DNA of 27,126 nt from Pseudomonadota bacterium (GTDB lineage: Bacteria > Pseudomonadota > Alphaproteobacteria > Rhizobiales > Xanthobacteraceae). Each line of letters begins with the position of its first letter. Within the stretch, counting starts at the first letter, position 1. This document shows, one piece after another, positions 15,791-22,535 of the stretch. Where the stretch lies: the NCBI GenBank assembly GCA_023435725.1, contig JAEYRD010000048.1:1-27126 (forward strand). The letters are read 5' to 3'. A model generated the notes under the pieces. The model was given only the letters and a program-made list of their open reading frames with translations, was not told the origin of the DNA and did not search any database. The position numbers were made by a program, and so were the translations under genes.

Positions 15791-16348
15791 ATGCACGCCC
15801 GCGCTGATGCAGCAGCCGACACGGCCCCCGAGTCTAGCACTCTGTGGCCCGACGATATTTTCGCGACATTGCAACGCTTCGATGTTCGGCAGGTGCCTTA
15901 CGTGCCCGATGCCGGCCATTCGAAGCTGATCCAACGGGTGCTGGCCTCGCCGACGATGCGTGGCATTCCGCTGACGACGGAGGAGGAGGGCGTGGCACTG
16001 CTGGCCGGCGCCTGGACCGGCGGGCAGCGCGGCGTCTTGCTGATGCAATCGAGCGGCGTCGGCAATTGCGTCAACATGCTGTCGCTGATCCCGATCCTGC
16101 GCTTTCCGTTCCTCACGCTCGTGACCATGCGCGGCGAGTGGGGCGAGTTCAATCCGTGGCAGGTGCCGATGGGATCGACCACGCAGGGCGTGTTCGAACT
16201 GTCGGGGGTCAAGGTGCTGCGCGCCTCCAACGCGGCTGAGGTGCCGGCCGTGCTCGAAGCGGCCGCAGCCCAGGCCTATAACGCGCTGACGCCCACCGCC
16301 GTCCTGCTGTCGCAGCGCCTGATCGGCGCCAAGGTTTTCACGAAATGA
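15791..16348 (+). CDS. ThDP-dependent decarboxylase, alpha subunit (sulfopyruvate/phosphonopyruvate decarboxylase-like)
   Basis: A 185-residue protein equal to the pyrimidine-binding (Pyr) half of a ThDP decarboxylase. The conserved glutamate that activates ThDP is in TTEEEGVALLAGAW. The stretch GVLLMQSSGVGNCVNML is typical of ComD-like sulfopyruvate decarboxylase alpha subunits, as is MRGEWGEFNPWQVPMG. It should form an alpha/beta complex with the next gene product, which overlaps it by four bases. Homologues decarboxylate 3-sulfopyruvate or phosphonopyruvate, but paralogues act on other 2-oxo acids. No sulfonate or phosphonate genes accompany it, so the substrate is open. Confidence 0.8.
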   Translation: MHARADAAADTAPESSTLWPDDIFATLQRFDVRQVPYVPDAGHSKLIQRVLASPTMRGIPLTTEEEGVALLAGAWTGGQRGVLLMQSSGVGNCVNMLSLIPILRFPFLTLVTMRGEWGEFNPWQVPMGSTTQGVFELSGVKVLRASNAAEVPAVLEAAAAQAYNALTPTAVLLSQRLIGAKVFTK

Positions 16349-16935
16349 GCAAGGCCAATCTCCTCGACCGCCGCAAGGTGGTGTCCGCGCTGCTTGCGAA
16401 CCGCAAGGACGTCGTTGCGATCGGCGGCCTCGGGGCTTCCACTAACGACATCACCGCCGCTGGCGACCACGCGCGCAACTTCTATCTCTGGGGCGGCATG
16501 GGTGGCGCCGCGATGATCGGGCTGGGCCTCGCGCTGGCGCAGCCGACGGTGCCCGTACTGGTCATCACCGGCGACGGCGAGATGTTGATGGGGATGGGCA
16601 GCCTGGCCACCATCGGCCTGCAGAAGCCGTCCAACCTCTCGATCGTCGTGCTCGACAACGAGGTCTATGGCGAGACCGGCGGCCAGACCAGCCACACCTC
16701 CGCGGCCGCCGATCTCGTCGGCGTCGCTAGGGCCTGCGGCATAAAGGACAGCCAGGCGATCTCGACCATGGCCGAGGTCGAGGCCTTTGCCAAAGCCGTC
16801 CACGACATCTCGACCGGGCCGCGTTTTGCCAATGTGAAGATCGACAGCGCCAACGTCGAACGGATTTTGCCAAGCCGGGACGGAACTTACATCGTCAACC
16901 GGATTCGCAGCGACCTCGGTTTCCAGCCGATCTGA
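16345..16935 (+). CDS. ThDP-dependent decarboxylase, beta subunit (sulfopyruvate/phosphonopyruvate decarboxylase-like)
   Basis: A 196-residue protein equal to the diphosphate-binding (PP) half of a ThDP enzyme. The ThDP/Mg motif runs from GDGEMLMGMGS (D77) to VVLDNEVYGETGG (N105), a 28-residue span as expected for GDG...N. It is similar to ComE-like sulfopyruvate decarboxylase beta subunits. ATGA overlap with the alpha-subunit gene indicates coupled, probably 1:1 synthesis. A strong terminator lies 20 bases after its stop codon, so the operon consists of these two genes only. The reaction is inferred from the family, and the exact 2-oxo acid is unknown. Confidence 0.82.
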   Translation: MSKANLLDRRKVVSALLANRKDVVAIGGLGASTNDITAAGDHARNFYLWGGMGGAAMIGLGLALAQPTVPVLVITGDGEMLMGMGSLATIGLQKPSNLSIVVLDNEVYGETGGQTSHTSAAADLVGVARACGIKDSQAISTMAEVEAFAKAVHDISTGPRFANVKIDSANVERILPSRDGTYIVNRIRSDLGFQPI

Positions 16936-16954
16936 TTCCGCCCGCCTCGGGCAA

Positions 16955-16989
16955 CGCCAGCTCCCTTCGAGAGGGGGCGGCGCCTTTTT
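16955..16989 (+). terminator. Rho-independent terminator of the ThDP-decarboxylase operon
   Basis: A GC-rich hairpin pairs CGCC at 16955-16958 with GGCG at 16979-16982, and GCTCCCT at 16960-16966 with AGGGGGC at 16972-16978 (one G-T pair), around a TCGAG loop. A single unpaired A is bulged. A run of five T follows at 16985-16989. Position and form fit an intrinsic terminator for the two-gene operon. Confidence 0.8.
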
Positions 16990-16999
16990 CTGTTGAATC

Positions 17000-17019
17000 T
17001 GCAACCCCTTGAGGTTGCA
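17000..17019. promoter_or_regulatory. Palindrome upstream of the TetR/RND operon
   Basis: Perfect 7-base arms TGCAACC and GGTTGCA surround a 6-base spacer. It sits between the upstream terminator and the RND operon promoter and has no T-run, so it is more likely a protein-binding site than a terminator. A CATAAT element (17026-17031) and TTGACT (17034-17039) lie just downstream. Confidence 0.4.
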
Positions 17020-17049
17020 ATGCAGCATAATGCTTGACTTTTTGCGTAG

Positions 17050-17065
17050 GTGAGTGCTTACTCAC
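17050..17065. promoter_or_regulatory. Probable TetR operator at the start of the RND pump operon
   Basis: A perfect inverted repeat, GTGAGT - GCTT - ACTCAC, lies four bases before the TetR ATG at 17070. A -35-like TTGACT at 17034-17039 places the palindrome over the expected -10 region. If CATAAT at 17026-17031 is the -10 instead, the palindrome lies in the leader. Either way, autorepression by the encoded TetR protein is the likely role. Confidence 0.6.
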
Positions 17066-17069
17066 TAAC

Positions 17070-17771
17070 ATGAGCTCATTGCGTATGACGAGCGACCTGA
17101 GGCGTCAATTGATCCTCGGTGCCGCGAAACGCTGCTTCGCCCGACACGGTTATAACGGCACCACGACGAAGAGCGTGGCTGCCGCCGCTGCCATTTCGGA
17201 AGCGCTGTTGTTCAAGCATTTCCCGTCCAAGGCGGCGCTCTACGCCGAAATCCTCAGCGACGAATGCGAGGCGGATCCGGCGCTCACTGACCTGCTCGAG
17301 CGGGAGCCGTCAACGGCCACCCTGGTCGAAGTGATCCGCGGCATGGTCCGGCACTTCCTGGGCATCGCCGACGGCCCCGACCAGGAGGAGGCGCAACGCC
17401 TGCGACTGATGGCCACCAGCCATTTGGATGACGGTGAATTCGCGCGCTTGCTATATGCCAAGATTGAGAAGCTGATCGGGGCGATTTTCGTCGCGTCGCT
17501 CGAGCGTGCGGTCGCCGCCGGCGACGCGCGGCCGTGCAGCAACGAGCCGCTCAACCTGTTCTGGTTCGCGCATCACACAGTGATGACGGCGGCACTGACC
17601 AGGCTGCCGGCCGTGCCCTGTCTGGCTTACGGCAGGGCAAACGATCTGGAGCGGCAGCTCTGCGAGTTTCTCCTGAGGGGTATCGGACTTAACGACGCCG
17701 CAATTGCTACGCATTTGGGCCACGAATTGGCGCCGGGTGCCGGCAAGACGGCGATTGCAGAAAGTGCATGA
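17070..17771 (+). CDS. TetR-family regulator of the RND efflux operon
   Basis: A 233-residue regulator. The TetR helix-turn-helix spans about residues 12-58, with LILGAAKRCFARHGYNGTT, VAAAAAISEALLFKHFPS and KAALYAEILS. The rest is the alpha-helical ligand domain. It is the first gene of the efflux operon, its stop one base before the adaptor start, an arrangement typical of local drug-sensing repressors. The start at 17070 is chosen because it follows the palindrome and gives a normal N-terminus. An ATG at 17085 is an alternative, and the longer frame from a TTG at 17034 would translate the promoter. AGGTGAG lies 15 bases upstream, a rather long spacing. Confidence 0.85.
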   Translation: MSSLRMTSDLRRQLILGAAKRCFARHGYNGTTTKSVAAAAAISEALLFKHFPSKAALYAEILSDECEADPALTDLLEREPSTATLVEVIRGMVRHFLGIADGPDQEEAQRLRLMATSHLDDGEFARLLYAKIEKLIGAIFVASLERAVAAGDARPCSNEPLNLFWFAHHTVMTAALTRLPAVPCLAYGRANDLERQLCEFLLRGIGLNDAAIATHLGHELAPGAGKTAIAESA

Positions 17772-17772
17772 C

Positions 17773-18966
17773 ATGAACATCGTAGCCGAACACAAGATTT
17801 CGGGCGAACCGATCGACAACAAGGTTGCCAAGCGTCCGGTCCGGCCGGTGCTTTGGTTCATCATCGTCGGCACGCTCCTGGGCGTGCTCGTCGGCGGTCT
17901 CGTCTGGTTCAATTATTTCCGCGGCCAGATGATCAAGCAGTTCTTCGCCAACAACAAGCCGCCGCCAGTTGCGGTCAGCGCGGCCGAAGCGAAGTCCGAG
18001 GTGGTCCCCAACCTCCTGACTGCGGTCGGTGGGCTCGTCGCCGTGCACCAGGTCGACGTCAGCGCCGACGTCAATGGCCGCGTCACCGAGATCAAGTTCG
18101 AGCCGGGCGCGCATGTCGAGGCTGGCACCCCGCTGGTGCAACTGTTCGATGCGCCTGATCAGGGCGATCTTGCCAACTACAAGGCTCAGGCGACCGTTGC
18201 GCAGCTTTCGCTGGATCGTGCCAAGCAACTGGCGGCGCGTCAGTTCGGTCCGCAGGCGACCGTCGATTCCGCGCAGGCCGCCTATGACCAGGCGCAGGCC
18301 GGCATCGCCAAGACCGAGGCGCTGATCTCGCAGAAGCTCGTCCGTGCGCCGTTCTCCGGCGATCTCGGCGTCCGCAAGGTCGAGGTCGGTCAGTATCTGA
18401 CAGCCGGTACGGCGATCGTGTCGCTGACCGATCTGTCTGAGCTGTGGGCGAACTTCACCGTGACGGAAAAGGATTCGGGGAGCCTCAAGGTCGGCCAATC
18501 GGTCCGGCTCAAGGTCGACGCCTATCCGGGCCGCACCTTCGACGGTAAGGTCACCACGATCGAGCCACAGATCGCGACCGACACCCGCAACATCCGCGTG
18601 CAGGCGACTGTCTCCAATCCGGAGAAGATCCTGAAGCCCGGCATGTTCGTGACCACCACGGTGGTGCTGCCGGACAAGCCTGCCGTGATCACAGTGCCTG
18701 AGACGGCGGTCGACTACACGCTGTACGGCGATTCCGTGTTCGTGATTACCGAGAAGAAGGAAGAGGACGGCAAGACCAGCCTGAGCGCGGTGCGCACCTT
18801 TGTGCAGACCGGTAGCCGGGTCGGCGGTCGCGTCGAAATCATCAAGGGCGTGAAGCCGGGCGACAAGGTCGTCGCTGTCGGCCAGCTCAAGCTGCAGTCC
18901 GGCGCTGCGGTGTCGATTTCGACCGACCCGCCGCCGCAGATCCCGGCGCAGCCGCCGCGCTACTGA
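17773..18966 (+). CDS. RND efflux periplasmic adaptor (membrane fusion protein)
   Basis: A 397-residue adaptor linking an inner-membrane RND pump to an outer-membrane channel. An N-terminal membrane anchor (VLWFIIVGTLLGVLVGGLVW, about residues 25-44) precedes the lipoyl half-motif VDVSADVNGRVTEIKFEPGA. A short helical hairpin follows (KAQATVAQLSLDRAKQLAAR), then the second lipoyl half KLVRAPFSGDLGVRKVEVGQ and beta-barrel and membrane-proximal domains. There is no lipobox, so it is anchored by a helix rather than by lipid. The start lies two bases after the TetR stop. A 12-bp hairpin separates it from the pump gene. No outer-membrane factor gene is in the window. Confidence 0.9.
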   Translation: MNIVAEHKISGEPIDNKVAKRPVRPVLWFIIVGTLLGVLVGGLVWFNYFRGQMIKQFFANNKPPPVAVSAAEAKSEVVPNLLTAVGGLVAVHQVDVSADVNGRVTEIKFEPGAHVEAGTPLVQLFDAPDQGDLANYKAQATVAQLSLDRAKQLAARQFGPQATVDSAQAAYDQAQAGIAKTEALISQKLVRAPFSGDLGVRKVEVGQYLTAGTAIVSLTDLSELWANFTVTEKDSGSLKVGQSVRLKVDAYPGRTFDGKVTTIEPQIATDTRNIRVQATVSNPEKILKPGMFVTTTVVLPDKPAVITVPETAVDYTLYGDSVFVITEKKEEDGKTSLSAVRTFVQTGSRVGGRVEIIKGVKPGDKVVAVGQLKLQSGAAVSISTDPPPQIPAQPPRY

Positions 18967-18976
18967 CAATACACTC

Positions 18977-19008
18977 ACGTGATCCGGCTCGGCCGGATCA
19001 CGTTTCTT
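18977..19008 (+). terminator. Intercistronic terminator-like hairpin between adaptor and pump
   Basis: Perfect 12-base arms, ACGTGATCCGGC (18977-18988) and GCCGGATCACGT (18992-19003), enclose a TCG loop. The sequence TTTCTT follows directly. The pump ATG is 26 bases further on. It has the form of an intrinsic terminator with a short T-run. Because the pump gene has no evident promoter of its own, it may be a partial terminator or an mRNA-stabilising element. Confidence 0.65.
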
Positions 19009-19034
19009 GAGACATAGAAATCGAGATCGCCGCG

Positions 19035-22000
19035 ATGGCCTTTACTGATATTTTCATCAAGCGCCCGGTTCTGTCGGTCGTCGTCAGCCTGCTGATCCTG
19101 CTGATCGGCCTGCGTGCGGCCATGGTGCTGCCGATCCGGCAGTATCCGAAGCTGTCGAACACGGTCATCAACATCACGACCGTCTATCCCGGCGCGTCCG
19201 CGGATCTGATCCAGGGCTTCATTACGACGCCGATCGAGCAGGCGGTCGCCTCCGCCGAAGGCGTCGACTACATGACGTCGTCGTCGGTGCTCGGCACCTC
19301 GACGATCCAAGTCTACATCAAGCTGAATTTCGATCCGAACCAGGCGCTCACCGAGGTGCTGGCGAAGACGAACTCGGTCAAATACCTGATCCCGAAGGAA
19401 TCCAACGACCCGATCGTCACCAAATCGACAGGCCAGACCACGGCCGTGATGTATCTCGGCTTCTCGTCCGAGGAGCTGTCGGGCTCGGCGATCTCCGACT
19501 ATCTGACGCGCGTCGTGCAGCCGGTGCTCTCGACCGTCGACGGCGTGGCTTCGGCCGACATTCTGGGCGGCCAGACCTTTGCGATGCGGCTCTGGCTTGA
19601 TCCCGTGAAGATGGCCGGCCGCAACGTGTCGCCGGCCGATGTCGCGGCCGCGATCACCGCCAACAACTTCCAATCTGCGGCGGGACAGACCAAGGGCTAT
19701 CTCATCGTTTCCAACATCTCGACGAACACCAGCCTGACCGACGTCAACCAGTTCAGGAAGATGATCGTCAAGGCCAAGGATGGCGGCTTCGTGCGGATGG
19801 AGGACATCGCCACAGTCGAACTCGCAGCGCAGAGCACCGATGCGAGCGTCGCCTTCAACGGCGAGCATGCGATCTTCATTGGCGTGAACGCGACGCCGCA
19901 AGGCAATCCGCTGACGCTGGTCAAGGGCGTGCGCGCGCTGTTCCCCGAGCTCGAACGCAATCTGCCGCCGTCGATGAAGATGAAGGTCGCCTACGATTCG
20001 ACCAAGTTCATCCAATCCTCGATCGACGAGGTGGAGAAGACGCTGGGCGAAGCCGTGATCATCGTGATCGTGGTCATCTTCCTGTTCCTGGCCTCGCTGC
20101 GTTCGGTCATCATTCCCGTCGTCACCATCCCGTTGTCGATGATCGGCGTCTGCACCCTGATGCTGGCGTTCGGCTTCAGCTTCAACCTCCTGACCCTGCT
20201 CGCGATGGTGCTTGCGATCGGTCTTGTGGTCGACGACGCCATCGTCGTGGTGGAGAACATCCATCGCCATCTGGAAGAGGGGAAGACGCCGGTCCAGGCG
20301 GCGCTGCAAGGCGCGCGCGAGATCGTCGGGCCCGTCGTTTCCATGACCATCACGCTCGCTGCGGTGTATGCGCCGATCGGCTTCCTCGGCGGCCTGACCG
20401 GTTCGTTGTTCCGCGAATTCGCCTTCACGCTCGCGGGCTCGGTGATCGTGTCCGGCGTGATCGCGCTGACGCTGTCGCCGATGATGTGCTCGGTGCTGCT
20501 GAAGAACACCGAGGAGGGCCGCTTCGCCAAGCTGGTCAACAAGGTGTTCGGCGCGCTGACGAGGTGGTATGGCCGCAGGCTCGATCGCTCGCTCGACTAC
20601 AAGGCGATCACCGGCCTGTTCGCCGTGACGATCCTCGGGCTGGTCGGCTTCCTCTACATGCACACCTCGAAGGAGCTGGCGCCCGAGGAGGACCAGGGCA
20701 TCGTGTTCGCGGTGACCAAGGCGCCGAAATACGCCAATATCGACTATGTCGATTACTACGGCGAGAAGCTCGACAAGGAATTCCAGAAATTCCCCGAGAC
20801 CGATCTGCGCTTCGTGCTGAACGGCATCAATGGCCCGCAGGGCGGCATCGCCGGCATGCTGCTCAAGCCCTGGGAGGAGCGCAAGCGTTCGTCGATCCAG
20901 TTGAAGCCGCTGGTGCAGGCTGAGCTGTCCAAGATCGAGGGCGTGCAGGCCTTCGCGTTCAACCTTCCGCCGCTGCCGGGCGGGCCGGGCGGCCTGCCGG
21001 TGCAGATGGTGATCAACTCCACCGCCAGCTTCCAGACCGTCTATGAGCAGATGGAGAAGCTGAAGGACTCCGCGCGCAAGAGCGGCATGTTCATCGTGTC
21101 CGACAGCGACCTCGCCTACAACCAGCCGAACGTGCAGGTCACGATCGACCGCACGAAGGCGCAGGATCTGGGCGTGAACATGCAGAACCTCGGCAGCACG
21201 CTCGCGGTTCTGCTCGGCGGCAACTACATCAACCGTTTCAATCTCGAGGGCCGTTCGTACCAGGTGATCCCGCAGGTGCCGCGCAGCGATCGGCTCTCGC
21301 CGGAGTCGCTCGGCGGCTACTACGTGACCACCAATACCGGGCAGCAGCTCCCGCTGTCGACCGTGGTCTCGATCAAGACCAAGACCGATCCGAACTCGCT
21401 GACGCACTACAATCAGCTCAATTCGGCGACCTTCTCGGCCGTTCCGATGCCGGGCGTGACCGTCGGCGCTGCGGTCGACTTCCTCGAAGGCGAGGCCAAG
21501 AAGCTGCCGGCGGGCTTCAGTCACGACTATCTCGCGGACAGCCGGCAGTATGTTCAGGAAGGCAACCAGCTCGCGATCACCTTCGGCTTTGCGCTGATCA
21601 TCATCTTCCTGGTGCTGGCAGCGCAGTTCGAGAGTTTGCGTGATCCGCTGGTGATCATGATCTCGGTGCCGATGGCGATCGTCGGCGCGCTGATCCCGCT
21701 GTTCTTCGGCGTGGCGACCATGAACATCTACACCCAGGTCGGCCTGCTCACCCTGGTTGGCCTGATCACCAAGCACGGCATCCTGATGGTGGAGTTCGCC
21801 AACGAGCTCCAGGTCAACGAACGGCTCGACCGCCGTTCGGCCATCGAAATGTCGGCCCGCATCCGCCTCCGGCCGATCCTGATGACCACGGCCGCGATGG
21901 TGACCGGTCTGATCCCGCTGCTGACCGCGACCGGCGCGGGCGCGGCCAGCCGCTTCTCGATCGGTCTGGTCGTCGTGGCCGGCATGTCGATCGGCACGCT

Positions 22001-22130
22001 GTTCACGCTGTTCGTGCTGCCGGCGGTCTATGTGGTGCTGGCGACCGACCACCGCGCTGCGGCGGATTCCGAGCGCAACAAGCAGGTCAACGATCTCGAC
22101 GTCGGCTCCAAGGCGCTGCGGCCGACCTGA
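19035..22130 (+). CDS. RND multidrug efflux pump, HAE1 family (AcrB/MexB-like)
   Basis: A 1031-residue inner-membrane proton antiporter. The start MAFTDIFIKRPVLSVVVSLL is typical of the group. The paired TM4 aspartates needed for proton relay are D400/D401 in GLVVDDAIVVVENIHRH. Twelve membrane segments and two large periplasmic loops are implied by sequence and length. Other family stretches include YPGASADLIQGF near the N-terminus and LVGLITKHGILMVEFANE in the second half. It works as a homotrimer with the upstream adaptor and an outer-membrane channel encoded elsewhere. Substrates are unknown. It is the last gene of the operon, followed 35 bases later by a strong terminator. Confidence 0.93.
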   Translation: MAFTDIFIKRPVLSVVVSLLILLIGLRAAMVLPIRQYPKLSNTVINITTVYPGASADLIQGFITTPIEQAVASAEGVDYMTSSSVLGTSTIQVYIKLNFDPNQALTEVLAKTNSVKYLIPKESNDPIVTKSTGQTTAVMYLGFSSEELSGSAISDYLTRVVQPVLSTVDGVASADILGGQTFAMRLWLDPVKMAGRNVSPADVAAAITANNFQSAAGQTKGYLIVSNISTNTSLTDVNQFRKMIVKAKDGGFVRMEDIATVELAAQSTDASVAFNGEHAIFIGVNATPQGNPLTLVKGVRALFPELERNLPPSMKMKVAYDSTKFIQSSIDEVEKTLGEAVIIVIVVIFLFLASLRSVIIPVVTIPLSMIGVCTLMLAFGFSFNLLTLLAMVLAIGLVVDDAIVVVENIHRHLEEGKTPVQAALQGAREIVGPVVSMTITLAAVYAPIGFLGGLTGSLFREFAFTLAGSVIVSGVIALTLSPMMCSVLLKNTEEGRFAKLVNKVFGALTRWYGRRLDRSLDYKAITGLFAVTILGLVGFLYMHTSKELAPEEDQGIVFAVTKAPKYANIDYVDYYGEKLDKEFQKFPETDLRFVLNGINGPQGGIAGMLLKPWEERKRSSIQLKPLVQAELSKIEGVQAFAFNLPPLPGGPGGLPVQMVINSTASFQTVYEQMEKLKDSARKSGMFIVSDSDLAYNQPNVQVTIDRTKAQDLGVNMQNLGSTLAVLLGGNYINRFNLEGRSYQVIPQVPRSDRLSPESLGGYYVTTNTGQQLPLSTVVSIKTKTDPNSLTHYNQLNSATFSAVPMPGVTVGAAVDFLEGEAKKLPAGFSHDYLADSRQYVQEGNQLAITFGFALIIIFLVLAAQFESLRDPLVIMISVPMAIVGALIPLFFGVATMNIYTQVGLLTLVGLITKHGILMVEFANELQVNERLDRRSAIEMSARIRLRPILMTTAAMVTGLIPLLTATGAGAASRFSIGLVVVAGMSIGTLFTLFVLPAVYVVLATDHRAAADSERNKQVNDLDVGSKALRPT

Positions 22131-22165
22131 CCCGGGATCGATCTAAAGGGTCAATTTACGTGCGA

Positions 22166-22198
22166 AGCGGCAACAGCGGTGGCTGTTGCCGCTTTCTT
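22166..22198 (+). terminator. Rho-independent terminator of the RND operon
   Basis: Perfect 12-base arms, AGCGGCAACAGC (22166-22177) and GCTGTTGCCGCT (22182-22193), surround a GGTG loop and run into TTTCTT. It lies 35 bases after the pump stop codon. It is close in form to the hairpin between adaptor and pump, but here the position is a normal operon end. Confidence 0.85.
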
Positions 22199-22265
22199 GC
22201 TGGATGAGATCTCGTAATGTGACGCCGCCGGCGCCGTGAGCGCGCGCCCGGGACAGGTCGTCTCG

Positions 22266-22511
22266 ATGAAGCGGCGCGATTTCCTGACACTTCTTGGCAG
22301 GATTGCTCTGGCCGCGCCGAACATGGCGTCGGCGATCCCGTCGAGACGCATCTCGTCGAGAGCCTGACGCATCCCGTGGGCCAAGCCGGCCGATGCGCCG
22401 TTCGAGCGGCCCGTCCGCTCTCCGCTTGCCGTTGACCTGAAGGCCGCCAGAAAGGCCGGATTGGACGTGCCGCCCACATTGCTCGCACTGGCGGATGGAG
22501 TGATCGAGTAG
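22266..22511 (+). pseudogene. Remnant of an ABC_sub_bind-type substrate-binding protein gene
   Basis: The reading starts MKRRDFLTLLGRIALAAP, the standard N-terminus of the ABC_sub_bind family that is highly expanded in Bradyrhizobium. In the same frame it ends AGLDVPPTLLALADGVIE then TAG at 22509-22511, the standard C-terminus of that family (usual form GL.VPP.LLARADEVIE). Only 81 sense codons remain where about 320-330 are normal, and there is an in-frame TGA at 22365-22367. So the middle has been deleted and the rest is decaying. It is not a functional gene. It sits between the RND terminator and the histidine kinase. Longer minus-strand frames here have no family features. Confidence 0.8.
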
Positions 22512-22535
22512 CCTTGTTCACCGCGGCGAGAGACA

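Noticed and set aside
15685..15840. Upstream extension of the P450
   Set aside because: It would overlap the start of the divergent ThDP gene and leave no promoter space. The P450 N-terminus starts normally at 15684.
18975..22052. A 1025-codon open frame on the minus strand opposite the RND pump
   Set aside because: Composition is dominated by Arg, His, Asp and Gln, as expected for the antisense of a GC-rich gene. It has no family motif and fully overlaps a gene with clear RND features.
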